The translations under genes were made by a program, and so were the position numbers. The notes below the pieces were generated by a model. That model was not told where the DNA came from. It did not search any database and worked only from the letters and a program-made list of their open reading frames with translations. Shown here in pieces: positions 1-9,087 of a stretch of 14,697 bases of DNA (positions are counted from its first letter, which is position 1; every line of letters starts with the position of its first letter). Location: assembly GCA_035275105.1 (NCBI GenBank), contig DATENL010000222.1, forward strand, positions 1 to 14,697. The letters are read 5' to 3'. The stretch is from AC-37 sp035275105. GTDB taxonomy: Bacteria; Actinomycetota; Thermoleophilia; Solirubrobacterales; Thermoleophilaceae.

Positions 1-1206
1 CACGTAGCGGAGCTCGCCGGTCAGCCCAACCTCGCCGAAAGCTGCCAGCGGCCGCTCGCCCGAGCCCAGCACCACTCCGCGCGACGCCGAGGCCACGGCC
101 AGCGCTATCGCCAGGTCGGCGCCCGGCTCGTCGACCCGCACCCCGCCCGCGACCGACACGAACACGTCGGCCGCGCCGAGCGCGACCCCGGCGTGCCGCG
201 CGAGGACCGCGAGCACGAGCGCCAGCCGGTTGCGGTCGACCCCGTTGGCCACGCGGCGCGGGGTCTCGAGCGCGCTCTCCGCCACCAGCGCCTGGACCTC
301 GACCAGCAGCGGCCGCGAGCCCTCCATCGAGCAGAGCACTACCGAGCCCGGCGCGCGGCTGGCCTCGTCGACGAACCGCGCCGACGCGTCGACGACCTCG
401 ATCAGCCCGTCCTCCGCCATCTCGAACACGCCGACCTCGTTGGTCGAGCCGAAGCGGTTCTTGACGGCGCGCAGCGTCCGGTACGTGCGCTCGCGCTCGC
501 CCTCGAACTGGAGCACGCAGTCCACGAGGTGCTCCAGCACGCGCGGGCCCGCGAGCGCGCCCTCCTTCGTCACGTGGCCGACGAGGACCACGGCCACGTC
601 GCGCTCCTTCGCGATCCGCGCGAGCCGGCCCGCTACCTCGCGCACCTGGCCGACCGACCCCGCCGCGCCGGACAGCCCCGCCGCGTGCAGCGTCTGCACC
701 GAGTCGATCACGCAGACGTCGGGCCGCTCGGCCTCGAGCGTGGCCTCGACGACCTCCAGCTCGGTCTCGGCGACGATCGGGACGCGGAGGGCGTCCGGCC
801 CGAGCCGCTCGGCGCGCAGCTTGACCTGGACGGCCGACTCCTCGCCCGACACGTACAGGACCGACCGGCCCGCGGCCGCGAGCCTGCCCAGGGCCATCGC
901 CGTGACCGTGGACTTGCCGATTCCGGGCGAACCACCGAGGAGCACCAGCGACCCGGGCACCACCCCTCCCCCGAGCACCCGATCCAGCTCGGACATCCCC
1001 GTGACGAGCCGCTTCACCGGCGGTGCCTGGACCTGCGCGAGCGGCACGGGGCGGGCGCGCCGGGCGTGGCGGCCGCCGCCGCGCGCGGGCTCGGCCGGTC
1101 GCTCCTCCACCAGCGTGTTCCACTCCCCGCAACCGGGGCAGCGGCCGAGCCAGCCCGAGCTCTCGTGGGCGCACTCCGTGCACACGTGGACGCTCCGCGC
1201 CGGCAT
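1..1206 (-). CDS. radA: DNA repair/recombination ATPase RadA (Sms), 3' end cut by window
   Basis: RadA is a RecA-like, DnaB-type ATPase that helps process recombination intermediates by branch migration. I translated it by hand from the ATG at 1206; 402 codons are present and the last visible residues (GELRYV) lie in the Lon-like C-terminal domain, so roughly 50 residues are missing beyond base 1. Visible features are an N-terminal zinc finger (C9, C12, C23, C26), a Walker A loop GGSPGIGKST at about 91-100, the segment VLYVSGEES near 117-124, and the RadA signature KNRFGSTNEVG at about 249-259. Family proteins usually have Asp where this P-loop has Ser (GGSPG), a mild variation. It follows clpC on the same strand, as in many Gram-positive genomes, but a terminator lies between them. 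No well-spaced Shine-Dalgarno precedes the ATG. Identity is secure. Confidence 0.96.
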   Translation of the reverse strand, partial: MPARSVHVCTECAHESSGWLGRCPGCGEWNTLVEERPAEPARGGGRHARRARPVPLAQVQAPPVKRLVTGMSELDRVLGGGVVPGSLVLLGGSPGIGKSTVTAMALGRLAAAGRSVLYVSGEESAVQVKLRAERLGPDALRVPIVAETELEVVEATLEAERPDVCVIDSVQTLHAAGLSGAAGSVGQVREVAGRLARIAKERDVAVVLVGHVTKEGALAGPRVLEHLVDCVLQFEGERERTYRTLRAVKNRFGSTNEVGVFEMAEDGLIEVVDASARFVDEASRAPGSVVLCSMEGSRPLLVEVQALVAESALETPRRVANGVDRNRLALVLAVLARHAGVALGAADVFVSVAGGVRVDEPGADLAIALAVASASRGVVLGSGERPLAAFGEVGLTGELRYV

Positions 1207-1212
1207 CTCCCC

Positions 1213-1218
1213 AACCTA
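1213..1218 (-). promoter_or_regulatory. Possible -10 element of radA
   Basis: On the minus strand TAGGTT ends 6 bases before the radA ATG, a spacing that would start the transcript at or next to the start codon. No convincing -35 box is visible. This is a pattern match only. Confidence 0.2.
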
Positions 1219-1303
1219 AGGGCGGGCCCGGACGAGGTTCGCCCCCCGAACCGATGCACTTGCTCACGCCCGGTGGCAGCGCCCGAGAGGCGAACCGAAG
1301 ATA

Positions 1304-1348
1304 AAGACGCTCGACCGGCGGAGGCTCATCACGCCGGTCGAGCTTCTT
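1304..1348 (-). terminator. Rho-independent terminator after clpC (possibly bidirectional)
   Basis: A perfect 12-bp inverted repeat (GCTCGACCGGCG at 1309-1320 and CGCCGGTCGAGC at 1332-1343) encloses an 11-base loop. After one mismatch the stem extends by four more A-T/G-C pairs. Read on the minus strand the stem is followed by the T-rich run GTCTTTATCTTC. On the plus strand it is followed by TTCTTCATTTTC, so it could act in both directions. It sits about 75 bp past the clpC stop and about 100 bp before radA, so it most likely ends clpC transcription and implies that radA has its own promoter. Confidence 0.8.
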
Positions 1349-1420
1349 CATTTTCGTGGACGCTGCAAGGGGTCCTGCGCACGCGCCCGCCGGAGCGGGC
1401 TCAGCCAGTCGGCGCTCGGG

Positions 1421-4090
<2,670 letters not shown>

Positions 4091-4265
4091 CGCTCGGTCC
4101 TTCTTCGGTCGGGTTCCCCGGGGAGGGCCGGGGCTTGGGTCCTTTCCGGTATCGGCAGGTTCGCCGCACCTGAAAAGAACCCTGGCTCCCAACCCGCCGG
4201 GAGGTGGCTTAGCTTAGCAATGGGGTCCGGGCGGATTTCCGTCTAGGAAGCCGCTTAACGCCGCG
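4091..4265 (-). other. lysS-clpC intergenic region, 175 bp
   Basis: This gap should hold the clpC promoter. An imperfect hairpin (GCGG at 4231-4234 with CCGC at 4251-4254, and TTCC at 4237-4240 with GGAA at 4246-4249) lies just past the lysS stop but has no T tract. I found no convincing -35/-10 pair and no clear CtsR- or ClgR-type operator by eye. Confidence 0.35.
4098..4106 (-). promoter_or_regulatory. Ribosome binding site of clpC, decides the start
   Basis: GAAGAAGGA on the minus strand lies 7 bases upstream of the ATG at 4090. It supports that start over the in-frame ATG at 4192. Confidence 0.75.
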
Positions 4266-5699
4266 TCAACTACGCATCGCCGGGAACAGGACGACCTCGC
4301 GGATCGAGGTCCTCCCGGAGAGCACCATTACGAGCCGGTCGATCCCCAGCCCAACCCCCGAGGTGGGGGGCATGCCGTGCTCGAGCGCTCGGAGGAAGTC
4401 CTCGTCGAACGGCTGCGTCTCGTCGTCGCCGGCGGCAGTCTGCACGCGCTGGTCCTCGAAGCGGGCGCGCTGCTCGTCGGGGTCGTTGAGCTCGCTGAAC
4501 GCGTTGGCGATCTCGATGCCGCCGGCGAAGCACTCCCAGCGCTCCACGAGCCCGTCGATCTCGCGGTGCGTCTTCGCGAACGGCGACAGCTCGACGGGGT
4601 AGTCCTTGATGAAGGTGGGCTCCTGGAGCTTGGGCTCGACGTACTTCGACAACAGCGAGTCGACCATCTTGGGCCAGGTCTCGGTCGGGTCGAGCTCGAT
4701 GCCGCGCTCCTTCGCCGCCGCGTGCAGCGCGCCGGCCTCGCGGTGCTCGAGCACGTCCACGCCCGTCTCGGCCAGGATCGCCGCCTGCAGCGTGATCCGC
4801 CGCCACGGCGTCGGGATCTCGACGCCCACCTCCGCGGCCACGGTCGAGACGAGCTCCTCGAGCAGCTTCGCGCCGTCCTCGTAGTCGGCGTACGCCTGGT
4901 ACCACTCGAGCATCGTGAACTCGGGGTTGTGCTTGTGCGAGACGCCCTCGTTGCGGAAGTCCTTGCCGAGCTCGTAGACGCGCTCGAGCCCGCCCACGAT
5001 CAGCCGCTTGAGGTACAGCTCGGTGGCGATGCGCAGGTAGAGGTCGCGGTCGAGCGCGTTGTGGTGGGTGGTGAACGGGCGCGCCAGAGCGCCGCCGTAG
5101 AGCGGCTGGAGCACCGGCGTCTCGACCTCGAGGAAGCCGCGCTCGTCGAGGAAGCGGCGGACCGCCGCGATCACCCGGGAGCGCATGATGAACAGCGCGC
5201 GGCTGTCGTCGTTGGCGATCAGGTCGAGCTCGCGCTGGCGGTAGCGCGTCTCGACGTCCTCGAGCCCGTAGTACTCCTTCGGCACGGCGCGAAGCGACTT
5301 GGCGAGCAGCGTCCAGGAGTCGACCCGCAGCGACAGCTCGCCGCGGCGCGACTTGAACGCGGTGCCGTCGACTCCGATCAGGTCGCCGAGGTCGAGCGAG
5401 GTCAGCCGCGCGAACTCCTGCTCGCCGAGGACGTCCTCGCGCGCGTGGAGCTGTATGCGCCCGGAGCGGTCGGCCAGGTCGAGGAACGCCGCCTTCCCGT
5501 GACCGCGCCGGGCGGTCAGCCGCCCCGCGACGCGGTAGCGGGCGTCCGTCTCGGCGCCGGCCTCGAGGTCCTCGTGCGCCGCGTGCACCTCGTCGATCGC
5601 GCGGACCCCGGGGAAGTCGTGGGGAAACGGCTCGATCCCGTCGGCGCGGAGGCGTGCGAGCTTGGAGCGGCGATCCTCCGCGGTCGGGTCGTCGGTCAC
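4266..5699 (-). CDS. lysS: Lysyl-tRNA synthetase, class II
   Basis: It charges tRNA-Lys with lysine in the cytoplasm. Translation from the GTG at 5699 gives 477 residues, close to the usual length (about 490-510). An N-terminal OB-fold anticodon-binding domain is seen (RYRVAGRLTARRG..., about 54-130). The class II catalytic domain follows, with GGALARPFTTHHNALD at about 202-217, motif 2 (GKDFRNEGVSHKHNPEF, about 245-261) and motif 3 at the C-terminus (GVGLGIDRLVM...LFPAM). There is no membrane domain, so it is LysS and not the LysX fusion. An in-frame ATG at 5747 would add 16 residues (MAWPLLHAAAARRIPA), but the first six are encoded by a palindromic repeat, so the GTG start with AGGA about 8-9 bases upstream is preferred. 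It lies downstream of greA, separated by the 58-bp palindrome. Confidence 0.95.
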   Translation of the reverse strand: MTDDPTAEDRRSKLARLRADGIEPFPHDFPGVRAIDEVHAAHEDLEAGAETDARYRVAGRLTARRGHGKAAFLDLADRSGRIQLHAREDVLGEQEFARLTSLDLGDLIGVDGTAFKSRRGELSLRVDSWTLLAKSLRAVPKEYYGLEDVETRYRQRELDLIANDDSRALFIMRSRVIAAVRRFLDERGFLEVETPVLQPLYGGALARPFTTHHNALDRDLYLRIATELYLKRLIVGGLERVYELGKDFRNEGVSHKHNPEFTMLEWYQAYADYEDGAKLLEELVSTVAAEVGVEIPTPWRRITLQAAILAETGVDVLEHREAGALHAAAKERGIELDPTETWPKMVDSLLSKYVEPKLQEPTFIKDYPVELSPFAKTHREIDGLVERWECFAGGIEIANAFSELNDPDEQRARFEDQRVQTAAGDDETQPFDEDFLRALEHGMPPTSGVGLGIDRLVMVLSGRTSIREVVLFPAMRS

Positions 5700-5728
5700 C
5701 GCGGGGATCCTACGAGCGGCAGCGGCGT

Positions 5729-5786
5729 GCAACAGGGGCCAGGCCACCTGTTGCAGGCCTGCAACAGGTGGCCTGGCCCCTGTTGC
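5729..5786. repeat. Perfect 58-bp palindrome made of two inverted 26-bp repeat units
   Basis: Bases 5729-5754 and 5761-5786 are exact reverse complements of each other, joined by the palindromic hexamer AGGCCT, so the 58 bp form a perfect inverted repeat. Each 26-bp unit is itself an imperfect palindrome with 8-bp arms GCAACAGG and CCTGTTGC around a GC-rich centre GGCCAGGCCA. The element starts 1 bp past the greA stop and ends 29 bp before the lysS GTG. The same unit recurs at 8324-8393. There is no T tract on either side, so it is not a standard terminator, but the RNA would fold into a very stable hairpin between two genes of one transcript. Confidence 0.95.
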
Positions 5787-5787
5787 G

Positions 5788-6267
5788 CTACTTCGCCTCG
5801 ATCTTGGTGATCTTGAGCTTCCGCGCGGGCCCGCGCGGGACGGGCACCGAGACGAGCTCGCCGCGCTTCTTGCCGAGCAGTGCCTTGCCGACCGGCGACT
5901 CGTTCGAGAGCTTGTTCTCGGACGGGTTGGCCTCGGCCGATCCGACGATCTTGTACTTGACCGACTTGTCGGTCTTCTGGTCCTTCACGTGCACCGTGAC
6001 GCCAACCGCGACGACCTCGTTGGTGACCGCCTTCTCGTCGATGACCTGCGCGCTGCGGAGCTTGTCCTCGAGCTCAGCGATCTGACGCTCGAGCATCGCC
6101 TGCTCGTTCTTGGCGTCGTCGTACTCGGAGTTCTCCGAGATGTCGCCGAATTCGCGGGCCTCCTTGATGCGCTCGGCCACCTCTCGGCGGCGGTCGGTGG
6201 AGAGGAACTCGATCTTCTCCTTGAGGTCCTCGAGCCCCTGGGGGGTGAGGATGACGTCCTTGGCCAT
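5788..6267 (-). CDS. greA: Transcription elongation factor GreA
   Basis: GreA binds the RNA polymerase secondary channel and stimulates cleavage of backtracked RNA. The protein has 159 residues, the normal length, starting MAKDVILTPQGLEDLKEKI. The N-terminal antiparallel coiled coil spans about 1-75 and carries the acidic tip segment FGDISENSEYDDAK, whose Asp and Glu residues coordinate the catalytic metal. The C-terminal FKBP-like domain spans about 80-159 and includes NPSENKLSNESPVGKALLGKKRGE. The ATG is supported by AGAAGG 6 bases upstream. It lies 83 bp downstream of dus with a possible promoter of its own, and its TAG stop is almost touching the 58-bp palindrome. Confidence 0.97.
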   Translation of the reverse strand: MAKDVILTPQGLEDLKEKIEFLSTDRRREVAERIKEAREFGDISENSEYDDAKNEQAMLERQIAELEDKLRSAQVIDEKAVTNEVVAVGVTVHVKDQKTDKSVKYKIVGSAEANPSENKLSNESPVGKALLGKKRGELVSVPVPRGPARKLKITKIEAK

Positions 6268-6273
6268 GGCGAA

Positions 6274-6279
6274 CCTTCT
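6274..6279 (-). promoter_or_regulatory. Ribosome binding site of greA
   Basis: AGAAGG on the minus strand, 6 bases before the greA ATG at 6267. Confidence 0.7.
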
Positions 6280-6301
6280 GTGAGCCGCTGAAAGGCGCGT
6301 G

Positions 6302-6310
6302 AGTGTAGCA
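6302..6310 (-). promoter_or_regulatory. Possible extended -10 promoter of greA
   Basis: On the minus strand TGCTACACT fits an extended -10 (TGnTAnnnT) and would give a leader of about 28 bases containing the greA ribosome binding site. A good -35 at the right distance is not seen; the nearby TTGACC is only four bases from TACACT. A short CCCC/GGGG hairpin lies just upstream (about 6320-6333). Confidence 0.35.
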
Positions 6311-6350
6311 GCGGTCAATTCCCCTAACGGGGGATCCGCGGACGCCTGTT

Positions 6351-7343
6351 CTAGGTGGCTGGGACCGCTTGGGGAGCGGCCGTGAGCGCGTCGAGGAAGG
6401 CCCTCGCCGCGGCCGTGTCGGGCGCCGTGAGTAGCGGCTGCGCGCCACGCCTCGTGAGCCCCAGCGTCTCCGCGTACCAGGGGTAGAACTTGCGCAGGTA
6501 GCGGCCCGCGCGATCGGCGCCGAGGTGCTCCTCCGCGCACGCGATCACCCAGCGCAGCTCCTGGACCACCTCGTCGCGGGTGGGCTCGCCGTCGCGGAGC
6601 CCCAGCAGCCGCTCGAAGCGCCACGGGTTGCCGAGCGAGCCGCGCGCGAGCATCACGGCGTCGGCGCCCGTCCGCTCGAACGCCACGAGCGCCCGCTCGT
6701 CGGAGCTCAGCCCGCCCGAGACGATCACCGGCACGTCGAGGTGCTCGACGAGCTCGGCGGCCAGCGCGTAGTCGGGCTCGCCCCTGTGCTGCTGCGAGGC
6801 GTGCCGCGGGTGGAACGAGATGCCGGCCACGCCGGCCTCGTCCACGAGCCGGCGGGCGAGCTCGACGCCGGTCCGCTCGCCGGGCCGCTGGCCCGACCGC
6901 AGCTTCACCGTCACCGGCAGCCCGCTGCCCTCGGCGGCGCCCCGTGCCAGGGCCACGGCCAGGTCGGGCTCGTCGAGCAGCGACGCGCCGGCGCCCGTCT
7001 TGCACACCTTGCGCACGGGGCAGCCCATGTTGATGTCGATCAGGTCGGCGCCGCGCTCGGCGGCGATCCCGGCGGCGATGCGCATCACCTCCGGGTCGTG
7101 CCCGAAGAGCTGGATCGCGACCGGGTGCTCGTCGGGATGGATGCGGAGGTACTCCGACATCGTGCGGCGGTCGCCGTACTTCAGGCCGAAGCTCGAGACC
7201 ATCTCGCTGAAGGCCAGGCCGGCGCCGTGGCGGCGCGCCTGAAGGCGCACGAACCAGTTCCCGATCCCCGCGAGCGGCGCGAGCACGACGCGGTTGGGGA
7301 TCCGGTGACCGCCCAGCGTCCAGGGCTCCGTGAGCGACCGCAT
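6351..7343 (-). CDS. dus: tRNA-dihydrouridine synthase (DusB-like)
   Basis: This flavoenzyme reduces specific uridines of tRNA to dihydrouridine using NADPH and FMN. The 330-residue protein is a TIM barrel opening with LAPLAGIGNWFVRLQARRHG, the FMN-binding end of the barrel. It carries QLFGHDP (79-84), the active-site motif NMGCPVRKVCKTGAGASLL with the catalytic Cys at 108, VKLRSG (about 146-151), VSGGL and GNPWRF. The C-terminal helical domain (about 245-330) would bind tRNA. The usual HGRTR motif after the barrel strand is changed to HPRHASQQHRGEPDY, a lineage variation. The ATG lies 10 bp after the coaX stop, so the two are probably co-transcribed; no strong Shine-Dalgarno is visible. Family assignment is secure, the exact Dus subclass less so. 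Confidence 0.93.
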   Translation of the reverse strand: MRSLTEPWTLGGHRIPNRVVLAPLAGIGNWFVRLQARRHGAGLAFSEMVSSFGLKYGDRRTMSEYLRIHPDEHPVAIQLFGHDPEVMRIAAGIAAERGADLIDINMGCPVRKVCKTGAGASLLDEPDLAVALARGAAEGSGLPVTVKLRSGQRPGERTGVELARRLVDEAGVAGISFHPRHASQQHRGEPDYALAAELVEHLDVPVIVSGGLSSDERALVAFERTGADAVMLARGSLGNPWRFERLLGLRDGEPTRDEVVQELRWVIACAEEHLGADRAGRYLRKFYPWYAETLGLTRRGAQPLLTAPDTAAARAFLDALTAAPQAVPAT

Positions 7344-7353
7344 GGAGCCCAGG

Positions 7354-8121
7354 TTAGCCCCGGTTCCGCTCCCAGATCAGGCGCAGGCCGGTCAGGGTCA
7401 GCAGGTCGTCGATCTCGTCGATCTGGTCGCAGAACGGGGTGATGGCCGCGGCGAGGCCGCCGGTGGCGATCGCCGTCGCCTCGTCGCCGAGCTCCTCGCG
7501 GATCCGGCTCACGATGCCGTCGACGCTGCCGGCGAAGCCGTAGACCACGCCCGAGCGCACCGCCGACACCGTGTCGCGGCCGATGGCGGCCTCGGGCGGG
7601 CTCAGGTCGACCTTCGGCAGCTTCGCCGTCCGCTGGTGCAGCGCCTCGAGCGAGATGTCGACGCCGGGAGCGATCGCGGCGCCCAGCAGCTCGCCGTCGC
7701 CGGAGACCGCGTCGAAGTTGATCGTGGTTCCGAAGTCCGCGACCACGCACGGGCCGCCGCACTTCTCGAACGCCGCGACGGCGTTGCACAGCCGGTCGGT
7801 GCCGAGCTCCTGCGGGCGCTCGGTGCGGATGGCCATGCCCGTCTTCATGCCCGGGCCGACGACGGTCAGCGCCCCGGGCAGGTAGCGCTCGGCCAGGCGC
7901 TCGTACTCGGGCGTGAGCGCGGGCACCACCGACGACAGCACCACGGCGTCGACGTCGCGGAGCCGCAGGTCGCGCAGCCCGAGCAGGTTGACAAGCAGCG
8001 TTGCCAGCTCGTCGCCGGTCGTCTCGCGCACCGTCGCGAGCCGCCAGTTCTCCGCCAGCTCTTCGCCGCGGAACATGCCGATGTGCGTCTGCGTGTTGCC
8101 GAGGTCGATCGCCAGGAGCAT
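7354..8121 (-). CDS. coaX: Type III pantothenate kinase
   Basis: CoaX phosphorylates pantothenate, the first step of coenzyme A synthesis. The 255-residue protein has the ASKHA-fold motifs of the family: the phosphate-binding DLGNTQTH (6-13), ELGTDRLCNAVAA with the catalytic Asp at about 109, DFGTTINFD (129-136), APGVDISLEALHQRTAKLP, and the late Gly-rich ATGG. Length is normal. It is the first gene of a minus-strand run coaX-dus. Its start is only 26 bp from the start of the divergent exporter relic. No Shine-Dalgarno precedes the ATG, but TATCCT lies 10 bases upstream. Confidence 0.95.
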   Translation of the reverse strand: MLLAIDLGNTQTHIGMFRGEELAENWRLATVRETTGDELATLLVNLLGLRDLRLRDVDAVVLSSVVPALTPEYERLAERYLPGALTVVGPGMKTGMAIRTERPQELGTDRLCNAVAAFEKCGGPCVVADFGTTINFDAVSGDGELLGAAIAPGVDISLEALHQRTAKLPKVDLSPPEAAIGRDTVSAVRSGVVYGFAGSVDGIVSRIREELGDEATAIATGGLAAAITPFCDQIDEIDDLLTLTGLRLIWERNRG

Positions 8122-8131
8122 CCGAAGCCGC

Positions 8132-8137
8132 AGGATA
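8132..8137 (-). promoter_or_regulatory. Possible -10 element of coaX
   Basis: TATCCT on the minus strand ends 10 bases before the coaX ATG. With no Shine-Dalgarno present, this would fit a leaderless or very short-leader transcript. No -35 is obvious. Confidence 0.3.
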
Positions 8138-8147
8138 CGGTTGCCAG

Positions 8148-8605
8148 GTGCTGCCCACTCTCGTCGCCTTCCTCCCGGTCGCCGTGCTCCTCTCGATCAC
8201 GCGGGGCCGGCCACCGCGATGGTGGTCCGCGGCGCCGTGCGCGGAGGTCGCCGCGACGCGCTGCTCACGACCGCCGGCAACTCGCTCGGCGTGCTGATCG
8301 CGCTGGGCGTCAAGACACTGCGTGCAACAGGGGCCAGGCCACCTGTTGCACTGCAACAGGGGCCACTGCAACAGGGGCCAGGCCACCTGTTGCAGAGGGG
8401 CTCCTCGGCGGGATCGCCAACCCAAGCTCGGCGCCTGGCGGCGACGATCGTGGTCGTGGACCTCGTCTGGTTCTCCACGATCGCCTACCTCGTCACGCGC
8501 GCGAAGCGAGCGTTCGTGGACGGGCCATGGCTGCGCCGGGTCGAGAAGCTCACCGGCGCCGTGCTGGTCGGGCTCGGCGTCCGGCTGGCGCTCGAGCGGC
8601 GCTAG
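8148..8605 (+). pseudogene. LysE/RhtB-type exporter relic, frameshifted, internally deleted and carrying a repeat cluster
   Basis: Three pieces resemble a LysE/RhtB amino-acid exporter (normally about 200-210 residues, six membrane helices), but they lie in different frames. From the GTG at 8148 the first reads VLPTLVAFLPVAVLLSIT, the first helix. The family continues with TPGPA; here one C seems lost near 8202, and the next frame gives GPATAMVVRGAVRGGRRDALLTTAGNSLGVLIALGVKTL (8204-8320, read in two parts: GPATAMVVRGAVRGG and RRDALLTTAGNSLG...). Repeats occupy 8324-8393. Then EGLLGGIANPSSA (8395-8433, third frame) matches the family GLL..L.NPK motif. After another loss, LAATIVVVDLVWFSTIAYLV and WLRRVEKLTGAVLVGLG restore the C-terminal helices to the TAG at 8603. 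About 100 central residues are gone. The relic is convergent with folK and its stop overlaps the folK stop. Confidence 0.8.
8324..8393. repeat. Cluster of the 26-bp palindromic repeat: full, half, full
   Basis: Full units lie at 8324-8349 and 8368-8393, identical to the unit at 5729-5754 and in the same orientation. Between them 8353-8365 is exactly the first 13 bases of the unit, a half copy lacking the right arm. The sequence CTGCAACAGGGGCCA is tandemly duplicated at 8351-8365 and 8366-8380. Both full copies are flanked by T and A, extending the arms to 9 bp. The cluster replaces the central part of the exporter relic. Confidence 0.95.
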
Positions 8606-9087
8606 AGCTCGCCGAAGCGCTCGACCCGCTGGCCCCGGAGGCCGGCGAGCGCATCCGCCAGGCGCGTGCCGTCGGGCAGCTCCAGCCCCGCGTCGAGCTC
8701 CACCAGCGGCGCGAGCACGAAGCGGCGCGCGAGCACGTCGCGGTGCGGGATCCGCAGCCGCTCGGACTCGTGCTCGAGGTCGCCGAGCAGCAGCACGTCG
8801 ACGTCGATCGTCCGCGGCCCGTGGCGCGGGCCGCCGATCAGGCGGCCGACCTCGACCTCCACGACCTTGCACGCGTCGAGCAGGTCCTCCGGCCCGAGGT
8901 CGGTCTCGACCTCGAGACAGGCGTTGAGGAACTGCGGCTGGTCGAGCACCTCACCCTGCGGCTCGGTCTCGTAGACCGACGACGCGCGCCGGACGGCGAT
9001 GCCGTGGTCGGCCAGGCCGTCGCGGGCCGCTCGGAGGTGGGCCATCCGGTCGCCCACGTTCGAGCCGAGACCGAGGTAGCCGATCAC
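8602..9087 (-). CDS. folK: 2-amino-4-hydroxy-6-hydroxymethyldihydropteridine pyrophosphokinase
   Basis: FolK transfers pyrophosphate from ATP to 6-hydroxymethyl-dihydropterin, the step before dihydropteroate synthase. The protein is 161 residues from the GTG at 9087 (VIGYLGLGSNVGDR), a normal length. Motifs seen are GLGSNVGDR at the N-terminus, SSVYETEP, QPQFLNACLEVETDL, the ATP and metal site RHGPRTIDVDVLLLGD, and IPHRDVLARRFVLAPL. A longer reading frame runs upstream through folB but has no family similarity. The GTG overlaps the folB stop as GTGA, a sign of translational coupling. The TAG stop overlaps the stop of the convergent exporter relic. Confidence 0.95.
   Translation of the reverse strand: MIGYLGLGSNVGDRMAHLRAARDGLADHGIAVRRASSVYETEPQGEVLDQPQFLNACLEVETDLGPEDLLDACKVVEVEVGRLIGGPRHGPRTIDVDVLLLGDLEHESERLRIPHRDVLARRFVLAPLVELDAGLELPDGTRLADALAGLRGQRVERFGEL

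Noticed and set aside
4091..4192. 34-residue N-terminal extension of ClpC
   Set aside because: The extension has no family similarity, and a good ribosome binding site precedes the canonical MFERF start.
4091..4265. CtsR/HrcA-type heat-shock operator before clpC
   Set aside because: I looked for direct heptad repeats or a CIRCE-like inverted repeat and saw none.
5729..5786. Ordinary rho-independent terminator for greA
   Set aside because: The stem has no T tract on either strand, and the same unit occurs inside a dead gene where no terminator is needed.
4377..5810. Plus-strand open frame of 477 codons opposite lysS
   Set aside because: Antisense shadow of lysS; the composition is that of complement frames.
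8324..8393. CRISPR array
   Set aside because: Units are nearly adjacent (2-3 bp between them), one is a half copy, and there are no unique spacers of 25-40 bp or cas genes.
7913..8605. Plus-strand frame of 230 codons as an intact exporter gene
   Set aside because: Its first part is antisense to coaX and it reads through the repeats; only pieces match LysE, so the region is called a pseudogene.
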